Assembly: GCF_900497805.2 (NCBI RefSeq)
Contig: NW_020954585.1
Span: 44,675,631-44,739,630, forward strand
Source of the DNA: Vombatus ursinus
Taxonomy: Eukaryota; Chordata; Mammalia; Diprotodontia; Vombatidae
Reading direction: 5' to 3'
Length of the DNA stretch: 64,000 nucleotides
This document shows, piece by piece, positions 53,694-64,000 of this stretch (positions within the stretch are counted from its first letter, which is position 1; each line of letters opens with the position of its first letter). The position numbers and the translations under genes are program-made. The notes under the pieces are model-generated. The model made no database searches. It was not told where the DNA came from and worked only from the letters and a program-made list of their open reading frames with translations.

Positions 53694-53940
53694 TTGTTAT
53701 TGTTCAGTCATGTCCAACTCTTTGTGACCCCATTTGGGGTTTTCTTGGCAAAGATCCCGGAATGGTTTGCCATTTCCTTCTCCAGCTCATTTGACAGATG
53801 AGGAAACTGAGGCAGACAGGGTTAAGTGACTTGCCCGGGGTCACATGGCTAGTAAGTGTCTGAGGCCAGATTTGAACTCAGGAAGTGAGTCTTCCTGACT
53901 CTACGCCAGGCACTATATCCACTGTGCTACCTAGCTGCTC
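53694..53940 (-). mobile_element. Mar-1 CORE-SINE, reverse
   Basis: Complete, 'ccccatttggggttttcttg' and head 'ctgtgctacctagctgctc'. Confidence 0.93.
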
Positions 53941-53953
53941 ATACAGATACATT

Positions 53954-53956
<3 letters not shown>

Positions 53957-53986
<30 letters not shown>
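53957..53986 (+). repeat. (CA)n microsatellite
   Basis: About 14 CA repeats, then TA-rich alternation to about 54025. Confidence 0.95.
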
Positions 53987-53989
<3 letters not shown>

Positions 53990-54084
53990 AGATATATATA
54001 CATACACATATATATTATATATAAATGTTATCTCCCTGCATATGTGTATAAATCTGTGTGCTTATACGCAGATTTTCTCTCCCC

Positions 54085-54495
54085 ATTAAAATGTAAGTTC
54101 CTTGAGGGTAGAGACTGTTTCACTTTTGTCTTTTATCTGCAGGGGGAAGTATAGTGCCTGACATTAGATGTCCAATAAATGTTTGTTGATTGATCGTTCC
54201 CATTTGCCAAATGAGGAAACAGAGTCTCAGTGAGCTTGAAGAGACCTTAGCGGAATCTTACCCAATTCCCCCATTTTACAGAGGAGGAAACTAAAAATTA
54301 GAGACGTTAAGAAATTTTCCCAAGGTCACACAGCTTAGTTAGTAACAGATTTGGGATTCTAACCCAGGACCTCTAACTAAATTCAATTCTCTTTCCATTA
54401 TATCACACTGAAGCTACTAATGGTGAATTACTGGTCAAGTTGGGACTAGAGCCCAAGACTTCTGATGTTTAGTCCGCTCTATCAAGATGGGGTTG
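54085..54495. mobile_element. L2 3' end (forward) then Ther-2 (reverse)
   Basis: 54085-54200 L2 terminus ('gtaagttccttgagggtaga'). 54201-54413 reversed Ther-2, with a further Ther-2 scrap to 54495. Confidence 0.75.
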
Positions 54496-55151
54496 CTTTT
54501 AAATGAGCCCCTTGGGAACTGGGTCACCCTCTAGCTGTCTGTGGACTTCCTAGCCTCCCCTGGAGAACAAAAGCTCCCTGTTAATTTCATCAGGACTAGC
54601 AAAGAAATTGATCTCATGGATGGGTCTGCGAAAGGGAGGACAGTGCTTGTGACCAGTCCTGATTCAGGGGCTTGTTCTGAGATCCTGGCTCCTCTATGTT
54701 CTCCCCAACACCCAGCCCAGAAGTGGAACAAGGCCAGGGACATCCTGCCCCCACTGCCTCCTCTTCTGGGGAAGGGATGTTCTTAAGATAAAAATACATT
54801 CAGAAACATTCCTTGGCCGGTATCACGACCCTCTCATTCAGACACCACAAGTGATGGGAGCAGAAGGAAACGCTTAGAACCTGGCGAGAGCTTCCCCACT
54901 GCCCACCCATGTGCAGCTCTGTCAGTCTGCCTGTCCTTCATTCACCTTTGAAGATACAAGGTCAACCTCTTTCTTGTCACTTTAAAGAATCCTTTCATAG
55001 CTGGTTGACCCCTGCCTTCCCAAGGTCAGCAAATTTACTCTCCCTGTCTCCAGACCCAGACAGATGTTCCTTAAGTATGGGAGAGAGATAGAGATAGGGA
55101 CAGGGCCTATGATTTCATCATGTCAGCACCTTTTCTGTATCTTATAATCTT
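54496..55151. other. Unique block ending at assembly gap
   Basis: About 655 bp without recognised repeats. Ends at the N run. No gene called. Confidence 0.5.
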
Positions 55152-55161
55152 NNNNNNNNNN
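55152..55161. other. Assembly gap (10 N)
   Basis: Ten undetermined bases; true size unknown. Sequence resumes in a Ther-2. Confidence 0.99.
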
Positions 55162-55194
55162 TGGGAAGGACCACACGAGTGTCAGCTCTTATTA

Positions 55195-56430
55195 TTTAAC
55201 CTCTCAGCCTCAGTTTCTTCATCTGCAAAATGGAGATATAGAATTAGAAGATGTCTAAGGTCACTTCCAGTCCTGCTATTGTTTGGTTTATTGAAATAAC
55301 CTCCTAACTTGTCCTGATGATGCCTATCTTCTCCACCCCTTCCTTTCCAATCCACCTTACTTTACCACTGAGGTTTTCTAATGGACAGTGCAGATTATAC
55401 CTCCCTACTGCTCAGTACTGTTCCCTGGGTTCCAGCCTATATTCAACAAATACAGTCCTTATTTTCCAGCCCTCAGACCTTTGCTCACATTGCTCCTTTA
55501 TGCCTAGGATGCCATTCTGTTTGCCTGCCTCCCTCTTTCTTGCACCACTTGAAATCTTACCCTCATCACTCAAGGCTGGACTCAAACACAATCTCTTCCT
55601 TCAGGCTTTGCACCAGCCAGAGATGACCTTTCCTTCCTAGGATCCTAGATGTAGAGCTGGAAGGAACCTCAAAGGCTATTTACTCATACCCCTGCACATT
55701 GCAGTTGAAGGCGCCAAAGAGAGTGAATGATTTGCTTGAGATCGCACTGATAGTAAATGACAGAGCTGGTTTTTGATCCCAGGTCCTGCAACTCCAAAAC
55801 CAGTGTTGTAGCCACCATACCATGCTATCTCTCACAAAACACTCACAGAGGGAATTTGAAAGAACCCTGAGCTTGGAGACAGGAAAACCTGTATTGGAAT
55901 GATCTCTTCTGATACTTACCATAGGTGTGACTTTGAGTAAGTCATTTCACTTGTCTGATACTCAGTTTCCTCCTCTGTAAAGTGAGTATAGCATCTTAAC
56001 TCCCTATCCCCACAAGGTTGTTGCCTGAAAAGTTGAAAATTGTAGAGTTGGAAAGTTATAAATGTGGGTTGTGATTTTTGCCTCTCCTGTACACTTATCA
56101 TATATCTTTAATTATGGTTGTTTGTGTCCATGTATTGCCTCTCATTACATATGCAAACTCCATTGTTTATGATGTAGTGGAAAAGAGTCAGAGGACCTGA
56201 GTTCAAATCCTAAGTCTGACACATATTACTTGGGGATGTCATTTCACTTACTGGGTCTTGCTTCTTTCTTTATAAAATGAGGAAGTTGGATTAGATGATT
56301 TCTAGAAGCCCTTCATATCTATTACATTCCTGACAGGAGCCATGTCTTATTTTTCTTTGTCTCCACCAGAGTTTGTCAGAGAGCCTAACACACAGAAGGT
56401 CAGCACTAAATGGAGCTTCATGCTGATTGT
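55195..56430. mobile_element. SINE/LINE series: Ther-2, L2, Ther-2, MIR, L2
   Basis: 55195-55283 Ther-2 forward; 55290-55640 L2 forward ('ataacctcctaacttgtcct'); 55641-55835 Ther-2 reverse; 55850-56075 MIR forward; 56080-56430 L2 3' end forward split by a forward Ther-2 at 56163-56330. Confidence 0.75.
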
Positions 56431-56576
56431 GAACTTGGTTCCTTGCAGTTTTAGTCCTTGAGGGACAGGGTTAGCTGGCTCTAGTCTTTCTCCCAAGGAT
56501 TCAGCTATGTGTCCTTAAATTGGCCTGGGCTGCACTGATTCTGATAGAACAAGATTTCTTCTCCTAGTTACACAAC

Positions 56577-57000
56577 CTGAGAATCACAGATTCTTAGCGT
56601 TGGATGCAAACTTAGACATCAGTTAGTCTAATTTCCCACCCAATGAACAAATCCCAACCAATAACGTTTCTGATAGGCAGTCGTGTAGTTTTTTCTTGAA
56701 CACTTCCTCTTTCTTGAATAGGAATATTTCACTTCCTTTTCTTGAACACTTCACTACCTAACAAGGCAGACTCTTCCATTGCCAGACATTTCTGATTGTT
56801 AAGGCAGTTTTCTTGACTTGAGCCAAAACCAGCTTCTTTGTAATTTCAACTGGTCATTTCTTGTTTTACTTTCTGGGGTCAAGCGAAATAAGTCTGCTCT
56901 CTCTTCCATTTGTGATAGACTTTTAGAAATCTAAAAACTATTACTGTGACTTCACAGAAAAGAGACAAGGGCTTCACTCTTTCCCTAACCCTACATTGAT
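56577..57000 (-). mobile_element. Ther-2 tail and CR1/L3-like LINE, reverse
   Basis: 56577-56640 reversed Ther-2 tail. 56641-57000 reversed, strongly diverged CR1/L3-like sequence ('gtttctgataggcagtcgtg', 'ctttctggggtcaagcgaaa'). Confidence 0.55.
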
Positions 57001-57111
57001 TGGCTTCTCCTAGGAAGGGGAATTGAGGGTGTCAGGGGTGTTGAGAGGAGACTAATAGAGCATTATCACCTGCACTTGACTCTGTAGCACCTTGTCTGAA
57101 TAATAGCAAAG

Positions 57112-57475
57112 ACTGTTTCACTTTTTCTATTTGTTTCTCCAGGCTTAGGTGTTCTTGACACATTGTAAGCACTTAAATGATTATTCACTCATTCATTCAT
57201 TCATTCTTCTTCCAGATGAGCATCTCAGATAAGTATCTTTAGGCTTTAGTCTGGGTTTCCTCTCCCTCCCTCTCTATTTTCCTGTTGTAATTAAAACAAG
57301 TGCGTTTGACACTGTACAACACAAATGGAAATTCCCCCCATTTCACAGATGAGAAAACTGAGCCTCAGGGTCATTAAGTGATTTTTCCATGGTCACACAG
57401 CTAGGAAGTATAAAAGAGGCAGGAGTCAGGTATTCCCAAGTCCCCGTCCAGTATTTTTTCCACCATAAAGGTTAT
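57112..57475. mobile_element. L2 3' end (forward) and MIR (reverse)
   Basis: 57112-57207 L2 terminus ending in (ATTC)n; 57318-57475 reversed MIR/Ther. Confidence 0.7.
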
Positions 57476-57775
57476 TTGTTGTTCGGACACAATCATTATA
57501 CTAGTTCATTTCCCAGGTCCCTAAGAAGCAATGATTTCATCTGTATTGGTGCTCTGCTCTGCTGCATGGGATTCAGGGTGGGCGGTGTTGGAGAGGGCAT
57601 GAAGTACTGTACTTCTTTCCTGAAAGACTGCCATTTTAGCATCTTATGTCAAGATCCTCCATCACATCCCACTACTGCTTGGCCTGGGCCACCACTCCCA
57701 AGGGCCTGTTTTCACAGGTCCTCTCCTGGGGCCCACATCTCCCATCCCCCAGATATTATGGTTAGTACAGAAAAT
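57476..57775. other. Unique block
   Basis: About 300 bp, no feature recognised. Confidence 0.45.
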
Positions 57776-57788
57776 TAAGCATTTATTA

Positions 57789-58017
57789 TTGTTGAGTTGT
57801 TTCAGTCATGTCCAATGACCCCTGTTTGGAGTTTTCTTGGCAAAGATACTGGAGTGGTTTGCCATTTCCTCCTCCACTTCATTTTACAAATGGATGTTAC
57901 AGGATGGAGTGACTTTCCCAGGGTCACAGAGCTAGGAAGTATCTGAGGCCAGATTTGAACTCAGGTCTTCCTGACTGTCAGTCCAGCACTTGATCCACTG
58001 GGCCACCTAGCTGCTTC
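57789..58017 (-). mobile_element. Mar-1 CORE-SINE with 13-bp TSD, reverse
   Basis: Reversed Mar-1 at the very end of a MIR, flanked by perfect taagcatttatta (57776-57788 and 58018-58030). Confidence 0.95.
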
Positions 58018-58265
58018 TAAGCATTTATTAAGTGCTTACTATATGTCAGGCGCTGTGTTAAGTGCTTTACAAATATGATCTCATTGATCCTCCCAACAAC
58101 CCTGGAAGGTAGGTGCTATTGTGATCCCATTTTGCAGTTGAAGAAACTGAGCCTGAGAGAGGTTAAATAACTTGCCCAAGATCACACAGCAAGTAAATAC
58201 CTGAGGCCAGATTTGAACCCAGGTCTTCCTGACTCCCAGTCTAGCACCCTGTCTATTGCACCACT
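58018..58265 (-). mobile_element. MIR SINE, full length, reverse
   Basis: From 'aagcatttattaagtgctta' to 'cctgtctattgcaccac'. Confidence 0.85.
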
Positions 58266-58266
58266 T

Positions 58267-58672
58267 GAAGAGGCCACTGAACTTGGAGACAAGAAGATCT
58301 AGGTTCAAATTTTCCCTCAGATACATGCTAGCTGTATGATCCCAGGCAAATCATTTAAGGTCTCTGTCCATTGGTTTTACCATTTGTCAGATAAGAAGGC
58401 TGGAGTCAAAGGTTTCTAAGGTCCCTTCCAGCTCTAAATCTCTGGCCCCTATGATCCTGGTTGGGAGATGTGGAGAAGAGACAGACTCCGCCGCTTTTCT
58501 CCCTCCTGGTACAAGTGTCCCTGTGGTCAGATTGTCTTCTTTGTCACACCCATGCCCCTAAATGCTGACCACCGCTCACATAGGATCACAGATCTAAAGC
58601 TGGAAAGAATCTTAGAGGTCATTTGGTCAAACCCCTAATTTTACATATGAGATAGATAACCCAGGCCTGTGT
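58267..58672. mobile_element. Ther-2 pair
   Basis: 58267-58460 forward, complete with tail 'ggtcccttccagctctaaat'; 58580-58672 reverse. Confidence 0.75.
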
Positions 58673-58902
58673 TAGTAGCTAGTCTTCCTAAGTCACTGTG
58701 ACTAAATACTTCCATCCAGGTTGGAGATGGGACTCTCTGAACTTAACTAGGCTATTCCTGAAAGGACAGACTTGTAGTCAAAGTTTTTCCAGCTTCGTAA
58801 GACCTGCTAGAGCTTGTTTTCTGCTGATAGTCTTTGAGAAGCCAGGGTCACCTTCACACCACATTGAGACACTTCGGTGGAGGGATCATAAAATACCATA
58901 GA
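58673..58902. other. Unassigned segment
   Basis: About 230 bp ('ccatccaggttggagatggg', 'gtttttccagcttcgtaaga') that reads like an old repeat, but I cannot assign it. Confidence 0.35.
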
Positions 58903-59288
58903 ATAATAACACACATTTCTATATTTCTTTGAAGCGTACAAATTACCCTATGAGGTAGGTGGTGCAAATATTATTATTAGTTTTAAATAAATGAGCACAT
59001 TGCGAATCAGAGAAATTAAACACCTTTCCTGTGGTCACACAGCAGCTAATAGGTGTCAGAACCACTGCTTTGGACCACAGCTTTAGAGCTGGAAGCGGCT
59101 TTGGAGGTCATCTCATCCAGAGCCTTCATTTTCCAGACGAAGAAACTAAGGGCCAGAGAAGTTAAGTGATTTGTCTTAGGTCACACAGCAGTTAATAAGT
59201 GTCGGAACCAGGACTTCAGATCATAGCTTTAAAGCTGGGACAAAGGTTGGCTGACATCTAGTCCAGATTCTTCATTTCCCAGATAAGA
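58903..59288 (-). mobile_element. MIR and two Ther-2 SINEs, reverse
   Basis: 58903-59068 MIR; 59078-59218 and 59220-59288 two reversed Ther-2 in tandem. Confidence 0.72.
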
Positions 59289-59408
59289 AAGGGGGGGGGG
59301 AGGCAGGAAAGGAGGTACAAAGGAAGGAAGAGAGAAAGGAAGGGAAGAAAGAAAGAAGGAAGGAAAGAAAGCATGAAGGAAGGAAGGGAAGAAAGAGGGA
59401 AGAAAAGA
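59289..59408 (+). repeat. (GGAA/GAAA)n purine tract
   Basis: G-run then about 110 bp of GGAA/GAAA repeats. Confidence 0.93.
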
Positions 59409-59812
59409 AATAAGTATTTATCAACCATGTCGTATGTACCAGGCACTTTCCTAAGCACATTACAATATGATCGCATTGTATCTTTACAACAGTCCCAGGA
59501 AGTATTATCATCCCCATTTTACAGTTGAGAAAACTGAGGCAGGTAGCAGTCAAGTCACTTGCCTAGGTTTACATAGCTAGTAAGTGTCTGAAGTCAGATT
59601 TGAACCCCAGAAGACCTGGGTATTGGCAGAATCAGAACCAGAACCCACGTGTCCTGACCCGCAGGTCAATATTTTTCATACTTTGCCTTGATGCCTCCCA
59701 GCCACCATCTTGGTGAGGATTCCCTTGGCCTCAGTTTCCTCATCTATAAAATAAGGGAGTTAGATGAGTTAACCTCTGAGGTCCCTTCCAGCTCTGCGGC
59801 TCTGACCCTTTA
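59409..59812. mobile_element. MIR and Ther-2 remnants
   Basis: 59409-59620 reversed MIR; 59625-59690 reversed Ther-2 head; 59718-59812 forward Ther-2 tail. Confidence 0.72.
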
Positions 59813-60568
59813 TCTGGTTTTATCTAACAGGGACAGTGCCTGAGGGAAAGGGGGAAGGAAGGAAGGGAAGAAGGAAAAGGGGGAAGAGGAGAAGACAGGA
59901 CCAACTTTATCAAATCCTCAACTTTGCTAAGAGCTGTCCCCGTAGCTGTTTTACTCCCAGAGATAAAAACCACTGGCCCTCACCCAGCCTGCCACAGAGA
60001 AGCACATAACAGGCCCCCTCATGACTGAACATGTCAGACCACAGCCTGAGGATATACGCAGGACTGGCTCTGGTGAATCAGCTGAGTTCTCCAGTCTCTC
60101 AGATGCCCAGAGAGGAGAGAGCTAAAAGTACTGAGAAGTCCCATCCCTGGCAAGGAAATATTTATTTCCACTTCTCCTTGCCCCTGTTAACACATCTGAA
60201 ACCAAGGGCAGTGCCCTGAGGGACATCCCCAGAACGTGGAACCCAACTTCTAGAGATTAGGTAGGTGACTAATTCCACTTAATTAGTTCAGAACCTATTG
60301 GAAAACTCCCTTTGATGAGAAGAACAGATAAAGGGAGACACAAACAACTCTGGTTGCATGAGAAAGGGAGTAAGATGCAAAGAAAGGCCAACACCTTGGC
60401 CCTGGGGTGGGGACTGTTTGGAAAGGATGGAATAGAGGGAAAGAATGTGAAGAAGAAAACTAGGGGATTCCTACAGCCGGGGCCAACCCCAGGACATGCA
60501 CTACCTTTCAAGCATGCCCTGCGACCCCTGGAACACATGCGTCTTAAAGGGATAGGAAGTGGTTCAAC
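59813..60568. other. Unique block
   Basis: About 755 bp unique. 'cagataaagggagacacaaa' near 60325 carries a GATA motif. A 99-codon plus frame (60312-60611) enters a SINE and is not a gene. Confidence 0.5.
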
Positions 60569-61062
60569 TGTTGCTCAGTCAATTTTTTCAGTCGTATCCG
60601 ACACTTCATGACCCATTTGAGATTTTCTTGGCAAAGATACTAGAGTGGTTCGCCATTGCCTTCTCCAGCTCATTTTACAGATGAGGAATTGAGGCAAGCA
60701 GGGTGAAGTGACTTGCCCAGTGTCACACAGCTAGGAAGTGTCTGAGGCTGGATTTGAGCTCATGAAGATGAGACTTCCTGATTCTGGGACCCAGTACTCT
60801 TTGCCTCATGGCACCACCTGGCACCCTATAGGAATAGACCAGTGATTTTATTGATTTAGAAAAACTGTGTGATGGGGAAATTCCCTCTTAAATGCAGATT
60901 AACAATTGCTCTGTAAGTTATAGTCTAAGAGAGTTGTTTGGGGGCAGGGTCACAATCAGTTTACCGAGGATCACACAGCCAGTATGTGTTAGAGACTGGA
61001 CTTGAACCCAAGTCTTCCGACTCCAAGGCCAGCTCTCTAACCACTATACCACACTGCCTCTC
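60569..61062 (-). mobile_element. Mar-1 then CORE-SINE variant C, reverse
   Basis: 60569-60829 reversed Mar-1. 60833-61062 full-length reversed variant C ('gtgattttattgatttagaa', 'gttatagtctaagagagttg', 'ccactataccacactgcctc'). Confidence 0.82.
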
Positions 61063-61139
61063 CTACCACCTGGATTATCTGACATTAGTGTTCTGACTTA
61101 CCAAAATACACATCCTAAAACTGGAAGGGTCCTTGAAAC

Positions 61140-61560
61140 ATGTGGTTTGGCCTTCTGCTTGCCTTTCTTTTAAATTTGTTTTAGTTTCCATCTTGTTTTT
61201 ACATGCCTTTCATTTATAACTATAGCCTTTCTCCCATTCTTTTTTTTTTTTTTTTTTGGCCAGTCAGTTGGGATTAAGTGACTTGCCCAGGATCACGCAG
61301 CTAGTAAGTGTCAAGTGTCTGGTCTGAGACCGGATTTGACCTCAGGTCCTCCTGAGTCTAGGGCTGGTACTCCATCCCCTGTGCCATTTAGCTGCCCCTC
61401 CCAATTCATTCTTAATAAATAACTTAAAAAGGGAAGGAGGGGAGGAAGCAATTCAGCATAACATCTGAGCCTGAATGTATATGTAGCACTCCACACCCAA
61501 AGCCCTTCACTTCTATAAACTGACCTGCCTCTCAAGCAGGGCGGCTAAGTTACTGTAGAA
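61140..61560. mobile_element. L1-3'UTR-like sequence hosting MAR1
   Basis: T-rich and purine-rich sequence resembling marsupial L1 untranslated DNA, interrupted by MAR1. Confidence 0.4.
61240..61398 (-). mobile_element. Short MAR1 SINE, reverse
   Basis: 18-base T run (reversed A-tail) to 'gccatttagctgccc'. Flanks ctcccattc / ctcccaattc suggest a target duplication. Confidence 0.92.
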
Positions 61561-61571
61561 TTATAGAATCT

Positions 61572-62119
61572 TCAGGGGTGCTGTGAAACTCAAATTAAAT
61601 AATGAATGTAAAGCATTTTGCAAACTTTAAAGTGCTTTGTAAACACTAGTTACTACTACTACTACTACTACTACTACTATAACAAATACTACTATAATAA
61701 TATTTATTACATTTAATAATAATCAAATATGATTAATTATATGAAATATAATTAAACAACATATAATAATAGTTATTATTATTATTAGCCTGCAATCACT
61801 AGGCCTCTAGTCTGGTGATGATTTCACTCTCTGAGCTTTCTACTGAACTCCTGCTGAGCTCAAGCAATGTTTATAGAGCAACACAGAGGTGAGCTGGTAA
61901 ATATTTAACGACCAGGCTGTCCAGGAAAAAAAAAAAACCCGTATGTACACACACTTTTAAGTTTAATCTTCATTATTAACATTTGCTCAAGTCCAGACAA
62001 TCAACCAAACAATAAATCAATCCCTGATTTGTAGTGACTCCCAGTTTCTGAAGTGTAAGTGATGCTCACACTGAAAATTTATCAGTCCGTAAACCTGTTA
62101 GAGCTGGCTCCAGCTTCTG
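61572..62119 (+). mobile_element. Composite repeat, third copy
   Basis: MIR tail (61572-61645), (ACT)n and AT-rich simple DNA (61646-61790), linker 'agcctgcaatcactaggcct' (61791-61883), hAT-B (61884-62119). Confidence 0.7.
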
Positions 62120-62162
62120 CTGCTGCCTGAATTCCCCAGCTGCAAGGAACCTTGGAAGACAG

Positions 62163-62527
62163 AACACAGAATGTCAGAGTAGGAAGAGACCAACAGATCA
62201 TCTAGACCAGGACGCTTTTTTATCTCATAGATTACTTTGGTAGTGAAGCCTATGAAACTCTTCTCAGAAAAGGGTTTTAAATGTAATAAAATACATAGGA
62301 TTGTAAAAGAAACCAATTATATTGAAATATGGTTTTGAAAATCTTTTAAAAACAAGTCTGCAGACTCTAGGTTAAGAATCCATGTGTGTAAATGTCCTCA
62401 TTTTACAGAGGAAGAAACTGAGGCCTGAAAAGAAGAAGTGACTCGTGCATGGTCACAGATCAAGGAGTGAACGGCATAGTTAAGGTTCAAATTCCGGTTT
62501 CTTGACTTCCAATCTTGGATTCTACAG
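62163..62527 (-). mobile_element. Ther-2 SINE, reverse, host of hAT-A
   Basis: Tail 62163-62217 ending atctagac and CORE/head 62390-62527 with the hAT-A inserted at the site used elsewhere. Confidence 0.75.
62218..62384 (+). mobile_element. hAT-A element
   Basis: 'gattactttggtagtgaagc', 'aataaaatacataggattgt', 'gaaaccaattatattgaaat', end 'aggttaagaatcc'. Confidence 0.78.
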
Positions 62528-63057
62528 TCCCCCACCAGCCTGTCATGGGCACCTCAGGGTAGGACATCCCCAGAGTCTGCCTCTCAAACTTCTAAGTCAA
62601 GCTGCTGCTTCAACCCCTATTCCTTTCCCCTTCCTCATCTCCAGTCTCAAGTATGAAAAGTCCAAGTGATTCCTTAGACCACTGGGCTAATGTCCTCTAC
62701 TGCCTCCTTTGTGAGGCTGGTGAAGAGTGTCTCACCCATATAAGCATGTGAATATGTGACAAAGGAGGCCAGAACCTTCAAGGATCTGCCCGAGGCCTTT
62801 CCATTGCCTCCCTCCCTCTGCCCAGCCTTCCTCCCAAGGAGGGAGCAGCGGCTGAAGACCTGACCTTTGCTTTGAGGAATGAGCATTATTAAATATTGGC
62901 AACATACAGACTATGGGCAGAGAACTCTCTGCTTTAGAGAAGTAAGATTGGTGACATCCCTGCTCTGAGTTGCTGACATCAATCTGACTGAAATGATAAA
63001 GCAGAGGGTAGGCAAAGGAAAATTAAATCACAGTATAAATGGGCATCAGCATGAATT
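62528..63057. other. Unique block
   Basis: About 530 bp unique. 62870-63050 is AT-leaning and repeat-free ('attattaaatattggcaaca', 'aaattaaatcacagtataaa') and could be conserved noncoding DNA. Confidence 0.45.
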
Positions 63058-63580
63058 AGGAGGAAGAGCACTGGTGATAAAGTCACTGGACCTGGGTTCA
63101 AATTCTCCCTCTGATACTACCTGCATGACCTTGGGCAAGTGACTTAATCTCCCGGAGGCCCTTCCTGGGCCTCAGTTTCCTCATCTGTAAAACTATGGTG
63201 TTAGACTAGATGACATCTGAGGTCCCTTCTAGAGTTATGTTCTAAAGACCAATGTTGCCTTGGACAAGTCACATCCCTCTAAGTCTCAGTTTCTTCATCT
63301 GTAAAATAGGGAGAGGGACTGCATCTTTTATTTACTTGACACAGGGAACTCCCAGGCTGAGGAAATTCCTTCCATTGATACAGGTTGACACCTTCTCTTC
63401 AATGTATGGTCTTAGGGGTGTTGCACTGAGAGGTTAAGTAACTTGGCCAGAATCTCAAAGCCAATATGTATCAGAGGCAGGATTTAAAACCAGATCTCTT
63501 ACCTCCTGAGCTGTTGTAAGTAAAACATATCACGAACCTTAAAAAGTTCATAGAAATGGGAACCTTTGTTAATAACAAGG
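63058..63580. mobile_element. Ther-2, MIR (forward) and variant C (reverse)
   Basis: 63058-63246 complete Ther-2 ('gttagactagatgacatctg'); 63250-63330 MIR piece; 63343-63513 reversed variant C ('ctcccaggctgaggaaattc'); 63514-63580 MIR tail trace. Confidence 0.7.
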
Positions 63581-63719
63581 CTCCTGGCTGAGCTGTTCTC
63601 CTTCTGGTAAGTATAGGAGTTGCTGATCCTGAACCAAATGCATGAAAGTGCACTTGTTGTTCCTGAGAAGTTTCAGCTTTCTTCAGGCTAAATGGACTCT
63701 GGGTGGTTAATTGCCCTGC

Positions 63720-64000
63720 CTAAAATTCTTCTCTATCTATCCATATCCTGTCCTGCTCAAGACCCACCTCCTCCAGGATGTCTCCGGACAGTCCATCTCA
63801 CACTGATACATGGCCTTTATCTTCTATCTGTATGACTCATTGGGCATTCTTGGTTCAATATCTAACTTTTTATGTGATGTGCATTCTTCTCCCCTGTGGC
63901 CTCAGTCAACAAGCATTTATTAAGCACTTAGTGTGTGAGGCACTGTGCTAAGGAGTACAAAGAAAAGCAAAAAACTGTCCTTGAAACCTCAAAGAACTCA
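63720..64000. mobile_element. L2 3' part (forward), L2 3' end (reverse)
   Basis: 63720-63890 forward L2 ('cacctcctccaggatgtctc'); 63900-64000 reversed L2 terminus running off the window ('aagcatttattaagcactta'). Confidence 0.72.

Noticed and set aside
1087-63653. Roughly a hundred open frames of 60-155 codons
   Set aside because: Most cross repeat boundaries or lie antisense to LINEs; none has a recognised domain except the LINE proteins listed, and the longest (37437-37904) has no family features or splice support.
1-64000. LTR elements or endogenous retroviruses
   Set aside because: No paired long terminal repeats, primer-binding site or gag/pol/env-like frames were noticed on either strand.
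1-64000. A novel gene system or operon-like cluster
   Set aside because: The window is dominated by interspersed repeats; no adjacent genes exist that could form a system.

Overview
This window looks like intergenic or intronic DNA from a marsupial (metatherian) genome. The diagnosis rests on its interspersed repeats: about twenty CORE-SINEs of the marsupial Mar-1/MAR1 group (tRNA-like head, conserved CORE, and in the long form a Bov-B/RTE-like tail), marsupial-type L1 and half-L1 (HAL1) pieces, abundant L2 and CR1/L3 LINEs, Ther-1 (MIR) and Ther-2 (MIR3-like) SINEs, and several small hAT families. I cannot name the species. I find no protein-coding gene I can defend. The longest open frames are short and fall in repeats or in unique DNA without recognisable domains. 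No LTR element or retroviral sequence was recognised.

Layout. 1-5.6 kb: SINEs and L2 around unique blocks. 5.6-10.4 kb: two hAT remnants, a 2.1-kb HAL1 (minus) with a nearly readable ORF1, and an L1 ORF2 3' fragment (minus) split by an AAC-tailed SINE. 10.4-17 kb: SINEs, CR1/L3, an RTE fragment and two sizeable unique blocks. 17-20 kb: two long L2 copies (plus), the second with a readable YADD reverse-transcriptase region. 21.5-25 kb: a CR1/L3 LINE with three later insertions, followed by a minisatellite built from the LINE 3' terminus. 24.9-26 kb: the longest repeat-free block, rich in homeodomain-type motifs and the best enhancer candidate. 26-34 kb: CR1/L3, L2, and a 7SL (SRP) RNA pseudogene. 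34-38 kb: a foldback hAT-type MITE and hAT copies with insertions. 38-64 kb: more L2, L1, SINE and hAT nests with unique islands, microsatellites and one 10-N assembly gap.

Nothing here works together as a gene system. The interest lies in nested insertions with readable target-site duplications, repeated hAT insertion at one site of the Ther-2 SINE, a perfect foldback element, a three-copy composite repeat, and unique islands that may be conserved regulatory DNA. Repeat family names are assigned from memory of the consensus sequences. Boundaries without a stated target-site duplication are approximate, usually within 5 to 20 bases.
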